Shown here in pieces: positions 29,204 to 37,837 of a DNA stretch of 64,000 nucleotides; positions within the stretch are counted from its first letter, which is position 1; each line of letters begins with the position of its first letter. Made by a program: the position numbers and the translations under genes. Source of the DNA: Endosaccharibacter trunci (lineage in GTDB: Bacteria > Pseudomonadota > Alphaproteobacteria > Acetobacterales > Acetobacteraceae); NCBI GenBank assembly GCA_024515975.1, contig JAMSKV010000006.1:124001-188000 (forward strand), written 5' to 3'. Under the pieces are notes generated by a model that searched no databases, was not told the origin of the DNA, and saw only the letters and a list, made by a program, of their open reading frames with translations.

Positions 29204-29215
29204 ATCGTATACCAT
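29204..29215. promoter_or_regulatory. Near-palindromic operator ATCGTATACCAT upstream of the TonB receptor
   Basis: The 12-mer differs from the perfect dyad at 41881 (ATCGTATACGAT) in one base. It lies about 100 bp before the receptor start on the minus strand, next to an A/T-rich TATTAT block that could be a -10 element. It is read as a binding site for the locus regulator. Confidence 0.65.
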
Positions 29216-29223
29216 CTGCGGCG

Positions 29224-29247
29224 TTCTGTTGCTTCTGTGCAACAGAA
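29224..29247. promoter_or_regulatory. 9-bp inverted repeat TTCTGTTGC-N6-GCAACAGAA
   Basis: Perfect 9-bp arms (29224-29232 and 29239-29247) lie just upstream of the operator at 29204 and 106 bp after the GH127 stop. It could be a second regulator site for the receptor gene or a terminator for the GH127 gene. No T-run follows on the minus strand. Confidence 0.45.
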
Positions 29248-29353
29248 ATCGGCCGATGCCAGGCGGATGGCCGCTCTTCGATCGCGCGATCGGCTTGCTC
29301 GCTGAAGCGACGCAGGCTGCTCCGCGCCAGGAGACTGGCGCGTTTCCTTCCAT

Positions 29354-31735
29354 TCAGATCGGCAGGGCGGCAGCCGCGTCTAGGGTGCGCACGGTGAAGA
29401 ACGGCCCGGCGGTGCGGGTGCCGCTTCCCTCCAGACGGACCGTCATCTGGGTCTTTCCGTTTGTCAGAGCGGCGGGAATGGGCAGATCGACGTCGCTGGT
29501 CCGCGACTGGCCGCTATTGTCGGCTGGCTGCACGGACAGGACGTGGCCCTCGACGCGCACGGTGAAGCCGTCGTCGTGACCGGCCGACCATCCGGAGATC
29601 CGCAACAGCATCGGTCCCGGGCGGATCTTCAGCCGGAAGCTGATGAAACCGCCCGCGCGCAGATCCCGCCCGTTCCGGCCTCGATAAACCAGGGGATAGG
29701 ACTTTTCCGCCGACACGGCGTGATCGTGTTCCGCCTGCATCTCGCCCAGGTGAAGGATGTCGACGGAGCGCGCCGCGAGTTCCTTGCGCTGGCGCTGCTC
29801 AGCCAGGAAACGGGTTTGTTCCGCCGCCCATTCTGTCTCCGAAAAACAGCGCAGATACACGGCGCTTCGCCGCTCGGCCTGGCCGTGGAACGGTGTGAAG
29901 CGCAGCATGCCTGGGCGTCCGGCGGCGGCGGTGATGAAGCTGAGCGGATCGTCCGGGGCCGGGTGCAGATCGGCGATCGGGTCGGCGGCGACCAGGGCCG
30001 GATCGACGCCATCATAGGGTTTGCCGTCGCCGGCGGGACCGAGATCGGCGCACAAGACGGCCGGGCCGCGCAGGACCGTGATCAGATGCGGGTCATCGGG
30101 AGTCCTTTCGATCCGCAACGACATCGGCAGGATCAGCGAGATCCGGTCGCCGGCGTTCCAGACCCGGCGCAGGACAAGAAAGCCGTTCTTGCGCCGCGGT
30201 TCGGCCGGGACGCCATTCACAGCGAGGGTGAAGCGGTTCTCCGCCCAGCCGGGCAGGCGGAAACCGACGGCAAAGCGGCGCGGCGCGGGAAGATCGGCGA
30301 GCTGGAGGGAGACCGCGCCGTCATCGGGATAGCGCGTCTGCAGGCTCAGGCGCGCCTTCATTCGCGTCCAGCGCGCCTCGGCGGGAATGAAGAGGTTCAC
30401 CAGCAGCGTATCGCCGCTTTCCCAGAAGATCGAATCGCCGTGCTTGGCATGGCTTTCCATGCCCGTGCCAACGCAGCACCAGAAATCGTTCTCCGGCGTG
30501 GACCATTCGCGCACGGCGCCGGACAGGAGCGGCGTCATGTAGGTGAACATGCCCGTGCGCGGGTTGTGCGCGGCCAGGACATGGTTGAGATGGGCACGCT
30601 CATAGAAATCGAACAGCGCCGCATCCGGCCGGTTCGCGAAAAGCTGCCGCGTCAGCTTGAGCATGTTGTAGCTGTTGCAATGCTCGCAGGTCTGTTCGGT
30701 GATGTGCTGCGAGGGCGTATCCGCGGTGAAGAAATACTCGCGATCCGCGTTGCCGCCGATCACGAAGGAATGGTGTCTCGTCACCCTCTCCCAGAAGAAG
30801 CGCGGCGCGATGCGGCGCGCCGGATCGTCGCTGAGCTCGGCGATGCGTTGCAGGCCGATCAGCTTGGGGATCTGCGTGTTGGCGTGGATGTTGGCGAGAT
30901 CGTCCTGTTTCTCCGCCAACGGATCGAGCACCTTGCGGTCGTAGATGCGCGCGGCGAAGACGAGCCAGCTCCGGTCGCCGGTGCGGGCGGCGATCTCGGC
31001 CAGGCTCTCGTTCAGCCCACCATATTCGCAGGACAGAACGCGTTGAACCTGCGCATCGTCGAGCCTGTCGAACACGCCCCGCAGGAAGCCGGCCATGCCG
31101 ACGGCGATCCCGAGCGCCTTCTGGTTGCCGCACAAGGCCTGTGCGTCCAGGAGCCCGGCCAGCGTCTTGTGGACGTTGTAGAGCGGCGACCAGGCGCCGT
31201 TGAGGTCGAAGCCGGTGGAGCGGATGTCGCCGGACGCGATCTCGCGAAAGATGACCTTGCCGTTCTCGATCGTGCCGTCCGAGGCGCGTCTGGTGAAGCC
31301 GCCGACATAGGAATCGCCCGACGCTGTCTGCACCCGCGCCAATTCGGACACGATCGTGTCGACGCGGATTCTGGCCTCGGCGTCTCCGGTTTGCGCGTGG
31401 AGCAGGGACAGGGCGGAGAGATAATGACCGAGCGTGTGCCCGGTGATGGTGTCGCTTTCCCAGCCGCCATAGCGAGGAGCCTTGGGCAGCAGGCCCGCTT
31501 GCGACAGGAACGGGCTGAGCAGGCGGTCCGGATCGAGGCTCAGCAGGTAGAGCCGGTTGCGGTCCACGGCATCGGCCCAACGCGAGGGCAGCAGGCGGAC
31601 GTCATGCAGAGGCAAGGCGGTGGCGCGATCGAGTTCCGGGTCGGTCGCGGAGGCCGGCCCGGCGGCCAGGGCGATGCTGGCGCCAGACACGCCGGCGAGC
31701 AGGCCGCGCCGGGTCAGGCCGGGGAACGTGTTCAT
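29354..31735 (-). CDS. GH127 beta-L-arabinofuranosidase, Tat-exported
   Basis: This 793-residue protein of the GH127 (former DUF1680) family starts with a twin-arginine signal (LTRRGLLAGVSGASIALAAG). The body shows the family pattern YGGWESDTITGHTLGHYLSA, NVHKTLAGLLDA and, at the active site, EHC (Glu351, Cys353) followed by DFWCCVGTGMESHAKHG (Cys420, Cys421). In the characterised Bifidobacterium enzyme HypBA1, the equivalent Glu and three Cys bind zinc and one Cys is the nucleophile, releasing L-arabinose from hydroxyproline-linked beta-L-arabinofuranosides. All four are kept here. The gene is divergent from an exported protein of unknown function, with an operator between them. Confidence 0.93.
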   Translation of the reverse strand: MNTFPGLTRRGLLAGVSGASIALAAGPASATDPELDRATALPLHDVRLLPSRWADAVDRNRLYLLSLDPDRLLSPFLSQAGLLPKAPRYGGWESDTITGHTLGHYLSALSLLHAQTGDAEARIRVDTIVSELARVQTASGDSYVGGFTRRASDGTIENGKVIFREIASGDIRSTGFDLNGAWSPLYNVHKTLAGLLDAQALCGNQKALGIAVGMAGFLRGVFDRLDDAQVQRVLSCEYGGLNESLAEIAARTGDRSWLVFAARIYDRKVLDPLAEKQDDLANIHANTQIPKLIGLQRIAELSDDPARRIAPRFFWERVTRHHSFVIGGNADREYFFTADTPSQHITEQTCEHCNSYNMLKLTRQLFANRPDAALFDFYERAHLNHVLAAHNPRTGMFTYMTPLLSGAVREWSTPENDFWCCVGTGMESHAKHGDSIFWESGDTLLVNLFIPAEARWTRMKARLSLQTRYPDDGAVSLQLADLPAPRRFAVGFRLPGWAENRFTLAVNGVPAEPRRKNGFLVLRRVWNAGDRISLILPMSLRIERTPDDPHLITVLRGPAVLCADLGPAGDGKPYDGVDPALVAADPIADLHPAPDDPLSFITAAAGRPGMLRFTPFHGQAERRSAVYLRCFSETEWAAEQTRFLAEQRQRKELAARSVDILHLGEMQAEHDHAVSAEKSYPLVYRGRNGRDLRAGGFISFRLKIRPGPMLLRISGWSAGHDDGFTVRVEGHVLSVQPADNSGQSRTSDVDLPIPAALTNGKTQMTVRLEGSGTRTAGPFFTVRTLDAAAALPI

Positions 31736-31813
31736 CCTGCTTTCCCCCCTGTCTCTTGCGGGTTGGCGCCAGGAAATAGCTTGGCACCATTTCCCGAACG
31801 CATACGACCGGAT

Positions 31814-31825
31814 AACGTATACGAA
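31814..31825. promoter_or_regulatory. Operator AACGTATACGAA between GH127 and the divergent exported-protein gene
   Basis: The palindromic core CGTATACG (31816-31823) lies in the 146-bp divergent spacer, 79 bp before GH127 and 57 bp before the start at 31882. A separate half-site CATACG occurs at 31801. It shares its core with the sites at 29204 and 41881. Confidence 0.7.
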
Positions 31826-31881
31826 TACAAGAGCCGCATATGGGGTCGGACGATGGATCGGATGCTGTCCGAGGGCGCGCG

Positions 31882-34263
31882 GTGAAGCGCCGCTCTCTGT
31901 TGCTGGGCGGCGCGCTGATGCCGATCGCCGCGGCGCGGCACGCTGGCGCCATGCCTGTTTCCCTGGGGGCGGGTGCAGTTCCGGGACCGGACAAGGAACG
32001 TTCGGCGCCGCTGCCGCCGCTGACCGGCCGGATCGCGCCGGCTGGCGTGCAGGGCTACGCCGTCGGGCCGGTCATCCGCCATGATGGCGCGGAATGGCGC
32101 GTGCACGAGGACAGGGCGCGGCCGGATGGCGATCTGGTGCTGATCCGGGCGGACGGGGCCGGGCTGCGCCTCGGCAAGCGTCTGGAAAGCTACGAGCCGC
32201 TCGCCGCGCCGTTTCTGGGGCTCGATCCCGCGCATCTCGGCCAGAATGGGGCGGACCTGCTGGCGGACCGGCTCCTGGCCGGTGGCGGCGATCCCGATCC
32301 GGCGCAGGTGCGCGATGCGGCCCTCTCGCCGGCGACGCGGTTCGACCCGAATGCGGTCGGCGGCCGGATCGTCTGGAGCGTGTTCATCGGCACCAGGCAG
32401 GGCACGCAACCCATGCCGCTGTCGGCCACAGGCAGCACGCGCACCCTGCATGCCGACCAGATCATGCGCGTGCGCGGCGATCTGCACGCCCAGGCGGCGC
32501 TGCGTTCGGAGGGGCTGCTGGGCGGCGATCTGCCGATCGTGCTGCACCGGATTCCGGACGGCGAGGGCCGCGCCTGGGAGGTGATGTCGGTGGCGGATGT
32601 CGCGGCGCCGGCGGGAGCGGGCGTGCCAGCCGTCCAGAGGATCTGCCTGATCGAGAACGGCCTTGTCGTGCAGACGCATTATCGCGGCACCTATCCGGCG
32701 TTCGGACCGTACCGGCCCGAGCTGACGGCGGATGCGTTCTTCGCGGTTCTGCTGGATGCGGTGGCGTATTGGCGTGCGAAGCTGGCAGACATGGCGCGCT
32801 GCCGCCTGCCAGAGCCGGTGTGGTCGGACATGGCGCGTCATGCCTTCGTCAAGGAGCTGATCACCAAGCCGGGCGGCGTTCATCCCGCCTACGGCGCGGT
32901 GGATCGCGACTATGCCGGCTCGGAATATGACGGATTTCAGGACACGATCACCAGCACGCTGTTGGCGAATCTGCTCTGGGGCCGGTTCGAGCAGGCGAGC
33001 GCCATTCTCGACAATGCGCTGAGCGTGTTTACGGATGCGAACGGGTTGGCGGTGATGCGCGGGCAGGAGGTCGGCCAGACCGGGCTGATGCTGCATCTGG
33101 TGGCGCGTTTCGTGCTGATGACGGGCGATATCTCCGTGCCGCGTCGTCATCGCGACCGCATCCGGGCGATCGCCTCGGTGCTGACAACGCTGCATGATGC
33201 AGCCTTGCGGAAACCCGAACAAGATCCGGGGCACGGCTTGCTCTCGGGCTGGAGCGAGAGCGATTCCTGCCTGTTCCCCGACCCTTCCGTGTGGTGGAAG
33301 CCCTATTACGGCAACAGCGCGCTGGCGGCGCGCGGCCTGCGCGATCTGTCGGCCTGCTGGGTGAGGATCGATCCGGACGGGGAAGCGGCGGCGCAAGACT
33401 GGGCGCGACGCTCGGAGGCGCTGTCGGTGTCGCTGGAGCGGAGCCTGCGCGGCGCGATCCGGCACGATCTGTCGCCGCCCTACGTGCCGATCCTGCCCGG
33501 CGTCCGAGAGACCTTTCGCGAATCCCTGGCCAGGGCGACCCGCGCGCAGCCGAGCGAGCAGCAATGGCCGCACCGGGTCTATTCCGAGCTGTTGCAGGCG
33601 GGCATTCTGTCGCGCGATCTGGAGCGGCTGACCATCGATTCCATGCGTGGGCATGGCGCGACCTCGATGGGCGTGGTGGCCAATATCGGCGCGCCGGACC
33701 CGGGACCGCGCGACATGCTCGGCTTCATCTCCTACGGCTATGCCGAGGCGCTGCTGCGACAGGACCGGATTCCGGAGTATCTCCTGTTTCTCTACGCGCA
33801 TCGCTTCCATTGCCACACGCCGGGAAGCTGGACGGCGGCCGAGGTGGCCGATCTGTCCGGTGGCTTGCCTCTGTTCTGCATTCCGGCGCAGATGACGATC
33901 CCGATCCTGCTGCGCTGGATGCTGTGCTACGAGGATCGCGACGCGGAGGTGCTGCATCTGTGCCGCGCAATTCCGGAAACATGGTGGAACGACCCGGCGG
34001 GGATCGAGGCGCGCGACCTGCCGACGATCTGGGGGCGGGTCGGGTTTTCCGTAAGCCTCGATGCGACACGGCATGTCGTCAGGGTCGCAATCAATCCGCC
34101 AGCCTCGGCGGTGGAGCTGCGCCTGCATCTGCGCCTGCCGTCAGGATGGCGCATCGAGCCGAAGGCCGGGCTGGACCTGGTCTCGAACCACCAGGCGGTG
34201 TTGCGGATCCCTTCGGCCGGCACGCCTCTCTCGCTGAACGTCCCGCTCCAGCACGTGCCGTAA
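31882..34263 (+). CDS. Uncharacterised Tat-exported protein, probable (alpha/alpha)6 glycosidase-like fold
   Basis: This 793-residue protein has an N-terminal twin-arginine signal MKRRSLLLGGALMPIAAARH. I do not recognise its family. The middle third is helical with paired-helix spacing and aromatic/acidic patches (GSEYDGFQDTITSTLLANLL, SGWSESDSCLFPDPSVWW, HGATSMGVVANIGAPD, HCHTPGSWTAAE), as in six-hairpin toroid glycosidases. A beta-rich N-domain and a short C-terminal beta-domain flank it. GTG 31882 is chosen because GAGGG lies 6 nt ahead and it puts the signal at the N-terminus; ATG 31840 is in frame. Its pairing with GH127 under a shared operator suggests a role on arabinosylated substrates. 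Confidence 0.7.
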   Translation: MKRRSLLLGGALMPIAAARHAGAMPVSLGAGAVPGPDKERSAPLPPLTGRIAPAGVQGYAVGPVIRHDGAEWRVHEDRARPDGDLVLIRADGAGLRLGKRLESYEPLAAPFLGLDPAHLGQNGADLLADRLLAGGGDPDPAQVRDAALSPATRFDPNAVGGRIVWSVFIGTRQGTQPMPLSATGSTRTLHADQIMRVRGDLHAQAALRSEGLLGGDLPIVLHRIPDGEGRAWEVMSVADVAAPAGAGVPAVQRICLIENGLVVQTHYRGTYPAFGPYRPELTADAFFAVLLDAVAYWRAKLADMARCRLPEPVWSDMARHAFVKELITKPGGVHPAYGAVDRDYAGSEYDGFQDTITSTLLANLLWGRFEQASAILDNALSVFTDANGLAVMRGQEVGQTGLMLHLVARFVLMTGDISVPRRHRDRIRAIASVLTTLHDAALRKPEQDPGHGLLSGWSESDSCLFPDPSVWWKPYYGNSALAARGLRDLSACWVRIDPDGEAAAQDWARRSEALSVSLERSLRGAIRHDLSPPYVPILPGVRETFRESLARATRAQPSEQQWPHRVYSELLQAGILSRDLERLTIDSMRGHGATSMGVVANIGAPDPGPRDMLGFISYGYAEALLRQDRIPEYLLFLYAHRFHCHTPGSWTAAEVADLSGGLPLFCIPAQMTIPILLRWMLCYEDRDAEVLHLCRAIPETWWNDPAGIEARDLPTIWGRVGFSVSLDATRHVVRVAINPPASAVELRLHLRLPSGWRIEPKAGLDLVSNHQAVLRIPSAGTPLSLNVPLQHVP

Positions 34264-34273
34264 CCATCGGAGT

Positions 34274-34291
34274 CCAGAGGTGCGCCTCTGG
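34274..34291. terminator. Hairpin between convergent genes
   Basis: CCAGAGG-TGCG-CCTCTGG forms a perfect 7-bp stem in the gap between the exported protein (stop 34263) and the DUF885 gene (stop 34341). It probably terminates both transcripts. The arm sequence resembles that of the multi-hairpin repeats near 42818 and 63818. Confidence 0.55.
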
Positions 34292-34340
34292 CGGGATCGG
34301 GCCGCGAAGCGGACCGATGGGCAGCGCCCCTCGCTCTTTT

Positions 34341-36212
34341 CTACTTTCCGCCGCCGGCGATCCATGTCTGCACCTGCTGCGACAGGATCGAGAGCGGCAT
34401 GGCGCCCTGCACCAGGATCACGTCGTGGAAGCGGCGCAGATCGAAATTCGGGCCGAGCCTGGTTTCCGCTTCGGCACGAAGGGCGGAGATCCGGAGCTGG
34501 CCGATCTTGTAGCCGAGCGCCTGTCCGGGCCAGGCGATGTAGCGATCGACCTCGTTCTGGATGTTCTTCTCCGCCAAAGCCGTGTTCTCGCGCAGGTAGG
34601 CGACGGCCTGATCGCGACTCCAGTTCTTCCAGTGTATGCCGACATCGATCACCAGACGGCAGGCGCGCCACATCTCCATGGAAAGCATGCCGAAGCGCTG
34701 ATACGGGGTTTCGTAGAGGCCGAACTCGCGCACGAGCTGTTCGCAATACACCGCCCAGCCCTCGACATAGGCGGTGATGTCGGATTGCTGGCGGAAGTTG
34801 GGCAGATCGGTGAGTTCCTGCGCCAGGGCGATCTGGAGGTAATGGCCGGGTGCGCCTTCATGCGCGACCAGGGAGGGCAGTTCATAGAGCGGGCGCTGGT
34901 CGAGATGCGAGGTGTTGATGAGCAGCTCCGCGGCGATCCCTTGCCTGGGGTCGCCCGGCTGGGCGCGGCCGGACGTGTAGCCCTCCTCGATCTCGCGCGG
35001 CACTTCCACCACGCCGTAGGTGAGACGCGGCAGGGTGCGGAAGAAATGCGGCAACTGCCCGTCCACCCGCTTGGCCAGACGGCTGGCCTTTTCCATCAAC
35101 GCCTCGCGCGTGGTGACGTAGAACTGCTTGTCCGTGCGCAGGAAATGCAGGAAGGCCGGGAAATCGCCCTTGAAGCCGCTGGCGGCGATCTCGGCCAGCA
35201 TCGCGGCATGGATGCGCCGCACCTCGCTCTGGCCGAGATCGAACACCTGATCCGGTGTCATGTCGGTGGTGGTCTGATCACGCACGCGATAGCTGTAATA
35301 GGCCCGGCCATCCGGCAGGGAGGAAACGCCGAGCGTGGTGCGCGCGGCGGGAATGTAGGTGTCGCGGAAAAAGACCGCGAGGGTGCGCTGTGCCGGCTGC
35401 ACGGCGTCGCGGATCGCCGCGACCGCCTCCGCGCGCAAGGCGGTGCGCGTGGCGGCGGGAATGGTGGCCGGCATGGCGCCGATCGGCGCCAGGAGCGGGC
35501 TGTTCTCCGCCTTGGTGGCGAGCTGCGTGTTCACCGTCGCCGCCGCCTTCTCGGCCACCAAGCGCGGCTGGGTGAATCTGTCGGCGATGCCGCGTCGCAT
35601 GTTGGCGATCTCGCGATCGTAATAGGACGGAACGGCGCGAAGGCGGGCGATCCAGTCGCGCGCTTCCGCCTCGTCGTGGATCACGGTGCTTTCCGCGGCA
35701 TAGCCCGGCACCAGGAAGAACCCGTCATCGGCGCTGAAGGGGATGCGGTTCTCGTCGAAGGCGAAACCATCGACCTCCTGTCCGAGACGCCATTGCAGCA
35801 GCGCGCGGTTCAGTTTTTCCTCCGGCGACAGACCCGCTTCGCCGATGGCGTCCAGACGACGCTTGCAGGCGCGGAGCGCGTCTTCCTGCGTCTTCGTCGC
35901 GGCGGGGGAATTGTCCGGCCAGCGGCGGCGGGCGGCGGCGTCGCCGCGCTGTCCGGCGTCGATCGGATCGCCTGCGAGTTCGATGCGGTCGTATTCGGCG
36001 ATCACGGCAGCGAGGCGTTGCGACGGCGTGCCGGACTCCGGCGCGGCGGCGGGAGCGGCCTTGGTGTCCTGCGCCTGGGCCTTGGCGTTGAGCACGAGTC
36101 CGGCGACCGAGCTGGCCAGCAGCACGGCAGCCTTGCGCCGGCCGAACCGGACCGTGTCCGGGCGTCCGAAAACCGAGAGGCCACAGCAGCCGTCTTCGCA
36201 AACATGGGTCAT
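34341..36212 (-). CDS. DUF885-family exported metallopeptidase-like protein
   Basis: This 623-residue protein has an N-terminal export segment (FGRRKAAVLLASSVAGLVLN, cut near AQA) behind a 22-residue lead. Its C-terminal half holds the zinc-peptidase-like motif LVAHEGAPGHYLQIALAQEL and the downstream ITAYVEGWAVYCEQLVREFG, which supplies further ligands in this gluzincin-like family. Family members are annotated only as DUF885, and a peptidase role is inferred from HExxxGH. It is the last gene of a five-gene minus-strand operon, 23 bp after the beta-galactosidase. It may trim the protein backbone of glycoproteins in the periplasm. Confidence 0.85.
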   Translation of the reverse strand: MTHVCEDGCCGLSVFGRPDTVRFGRRKAAVLLASSVAGLVLNAKAQAQDTKAAPAAAPESGTPSQRLAAVIAEYDRIELAGDPIDAGQRGDAAARRRWPDNSPAATKTQEDALRACKRRLDAIGEAGLSPEEKLNRALLQWRLGQEVDGFAFDENRIPFSADDGFFLVPGYAAESTVIHDEAEARDWIARLRAVPSYYDREIANMRRGIADRFTQPRLVAEKAAATVNTQLATKAENSPLLAPIGAMPATIPAATRTALRAEAVAAIRDAVQPAQRTLAVFFRDTYIPAARTTLGVSSLPDGRAYYSYRVRDQTTTDMTPDQVFDLGQSEVRRIHAAMLAEIAASGFKGDFPAFLHFLRTDKQFYVTTREALMEKASRLAKRVDGQLPHFFRTLPRLTYGVVEVPREIEEGYTSGRAQPGDPRQGIAAELLINTSHLDQRPLYELPSLVAHEGAPGHYLQIALAQELTDLPNFRQQSDITAYVEGWAVYCEQLVREFGLYETPYQRFGMLSMEMWRACRLVIDVGIHWKNWSRDQAVAYLRENTALAEKNIQNEVDRYIAWPGQALGYKIGQLRISALRAEAETRLGPNFDLRRFHDVILVQGAMPLSILSQQVQTWIAGGGK

Positions 36213-36235
36213 GTCGTGTCCTGTCGGATGTCGTA

Positions 36236-37837
36236 TCAGGGGCCGAGCGTCACGCGGACGGCTTCGCCCTGCGGATCGAGCGAGATGCCGTAATCGGTTT
36301 CGTCGCCATTGAGGATGCGGTCCGTGCTCCAGCCGGAGTCCGTCAGGTGTCCCTCCTCGACGCGCAGGACCTCATGCGGTCCGGCGGCATCGTCCTTCGG
36401 CTGCAGCTCGATCCGCGCCGACATGCCGGCGATCAGCAGATGCGTGGCGTCGATCGGCACCACCAGAGCGCGGCCGGGTGCCAGCGCGTCGAGCGGCGCC
36501 GTGGTCGGGCTCGGCTTGCCCCATTCCGCGCCGAACGAGGCGGTGATGCGCCAGTCGCCGATCTCGGTCTGCGGATCCGGGGCGCCGGGATCCTCGATCA
36601 GCGCCGAAATCCGATGCTGCCTGGCCGCATCGGCGAGAAAGGCAGCCATCGGCCCGAGCAGCCGGTTGTTGCGGCCATGCGCGACCAGGGCCGGGGTCAG
36701 GTCCGGGTCGCCGGGCTGATGGTCGATGCCGAACTGCGACGCGCCGATGCCGCCGCGCGCCAGCGTGTCGAACACCCAGCGCGCGGTGGCGGGGGTGATG
36801 CCGCTTTCGGACACGAAGGGCACGTTGTCCGGCCGGTCGTAGGGCAAAACGCCCTTGCGGAATTCAGCGAGCGAGTTGGTGTAGACGTCCGTGCCGAGAA
36901 CGCCGATCGCCGGCGTCATCGCCTTCCAGATCGGCAGGACCGTCCACACGCCGCCGCCGCTCGGATAATCCGTTCCCGGCTGGGTCAGCCCGCGATAGCG
37001 CAGCCAGACATTGGCGTAGAGCGGCAGCGGATCGGCCGCGTGCCCGGCTTGTGCCACCGCATTGACGTAGCGCGACACCGACCATGCGGCGAAGCATTCG
37101 TCCGCACGCGCGCCGAAGGCGTCTCGCCAGTTCGGATGGCCGCCTTTCGGGTCGACCCGCATCGCCCGCAGCACGGCATCCGGGACCGGCGACGCGAAGG
37201 CGGCGTTCGCGGCCTCGGTATGGTCGCGCACGGTGCCGAACTGTCCGCTCTCGTTCTCCACCTGCACCAGGATCACGGTGTGCTGGGCGGCGTCGATCGC
37301 GCGCAGATGCCGCATCAGCGCGCCGAACGCGGCCTCGTCACGGGCCAGGGTTTCCGCGCCGAACGGCGACAATCCGTTGGCGGTCTCGTTGCCGTCCGCG
37401 TCGCGCAGGCGCGGGTAGTGCTGCCGGTCCTGCTTGATCCAGTCCGGCACGTAGCCCATGGCGCCATTCTTCCAGGTGCCGAACCAGAGCAGCGCCAGAC
37501 GTTTGCGATGCGCACGTGCCTGATGCACCAGCATGTCGGTTTCGGTGAAATCGAATCGTCCCGGTTGCGGCTCCAGAGTCTGCCAGTAGACCGGCGCTTC
37601 CAGCGTGTTGAGCGCCATCGCATCCGCCGCCGCCCAGACGGCGCCCATCCGGTCGGGCCAGGCGGAGGAATTATGCGGCTGACCGGCCAGAACCAGGAAC
37701 GGCTTGCCGTCCACGCGCAGGCTCATGCGCCCGTGCCCGTCATCCACGAAGGCAGGCGCCGGGGGCGGAGGGGTCGCCGCGCGGGCGGCGCCGGACAGGC
37801 CCAGCAGCGTTGCTGTCGCCAGCAGCAGGTTTCGCAT
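36236..37837 (-). CDS. Exported clan GH-A beta-galactosidase (GH35/GH42-like, DUF5597 type)
   Basis: This 533-residue protein has signal MRNLLLATATLLGLSGAARA and a TIM barrel opening with PFLVLAGQPHNSSAWPDRMG. The acid/base Glu is in VILVQVENESGQFG and the probable nucleophile Glu is in NVPFVSESGITPATA. A beta-domain follows, as in the GH35 proteins carrying the DUF5597 extension. The start at 37837 shares bases with the peptidase stop (TGATG); the frame is open further upstream but is not family-like. It probably removes terminal beta-galactose in the periplasm. Galactose is part of arabinogalactan-proteins, which fits the locus. Confidence 0.87.
   Translation of the reverse strand: MRNLLLATATLLGLSGAARAATPPPPAPAFVDDGHGRMSLRVDGKPFLVLAGQPHNSSAWPDRMGAVWAAADAMALNTLEAPVYWQTLEPQPGRFDFTETDMLVHQARAHRKRLALLWFGTWKNGAMGYVPDWIKQDRQHYPRLRDADGNETANGLSPFGAETLARDEAAFGALMRHLRAIDAAQHTVILVQVENESGQFGTVRDHTEAANAAFASPVPDAVLRAMRVDPKGGHPNWRDAFGARADECFAAWSVSRYVNAVAQAGHAADPLPLYANVWLRYRGLTQPGTDYPSGGGVWTVLPIWKAMTPAIGVLGTDVYTNSLAEFRKGVLPYDRPDNVPFVSESGITPATARWVFDTLARGGIGASQFGIDHQPGDPDLTPALVAHGRNNRLLGPMAAFLADAARQHRISALIEDPGAPDPQTEIGDWRITASFGAEWGKPSPTTAPLDALAPGRALVVPIDATHLLIAGMSARIELQPKDDAAGPHEVLRVEEGHLTDSGWSTDRILNGDETDYGISLDPQGEAVRVTLGP

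Noticed and set aside
36225-36240. TCGTAT half-site before the DUF885 gene
   Set aside because: A single half-site overlapping the beta-galactosidase stop region; the gene is the last of a coupled operon and needs no own promoter.
31732-36293. Long frames opposite the exported unknown protein and DUF885 gene
   Set aside because: Shadow frames without family motifs. The real genes carry signal peptides and conserved motifs.
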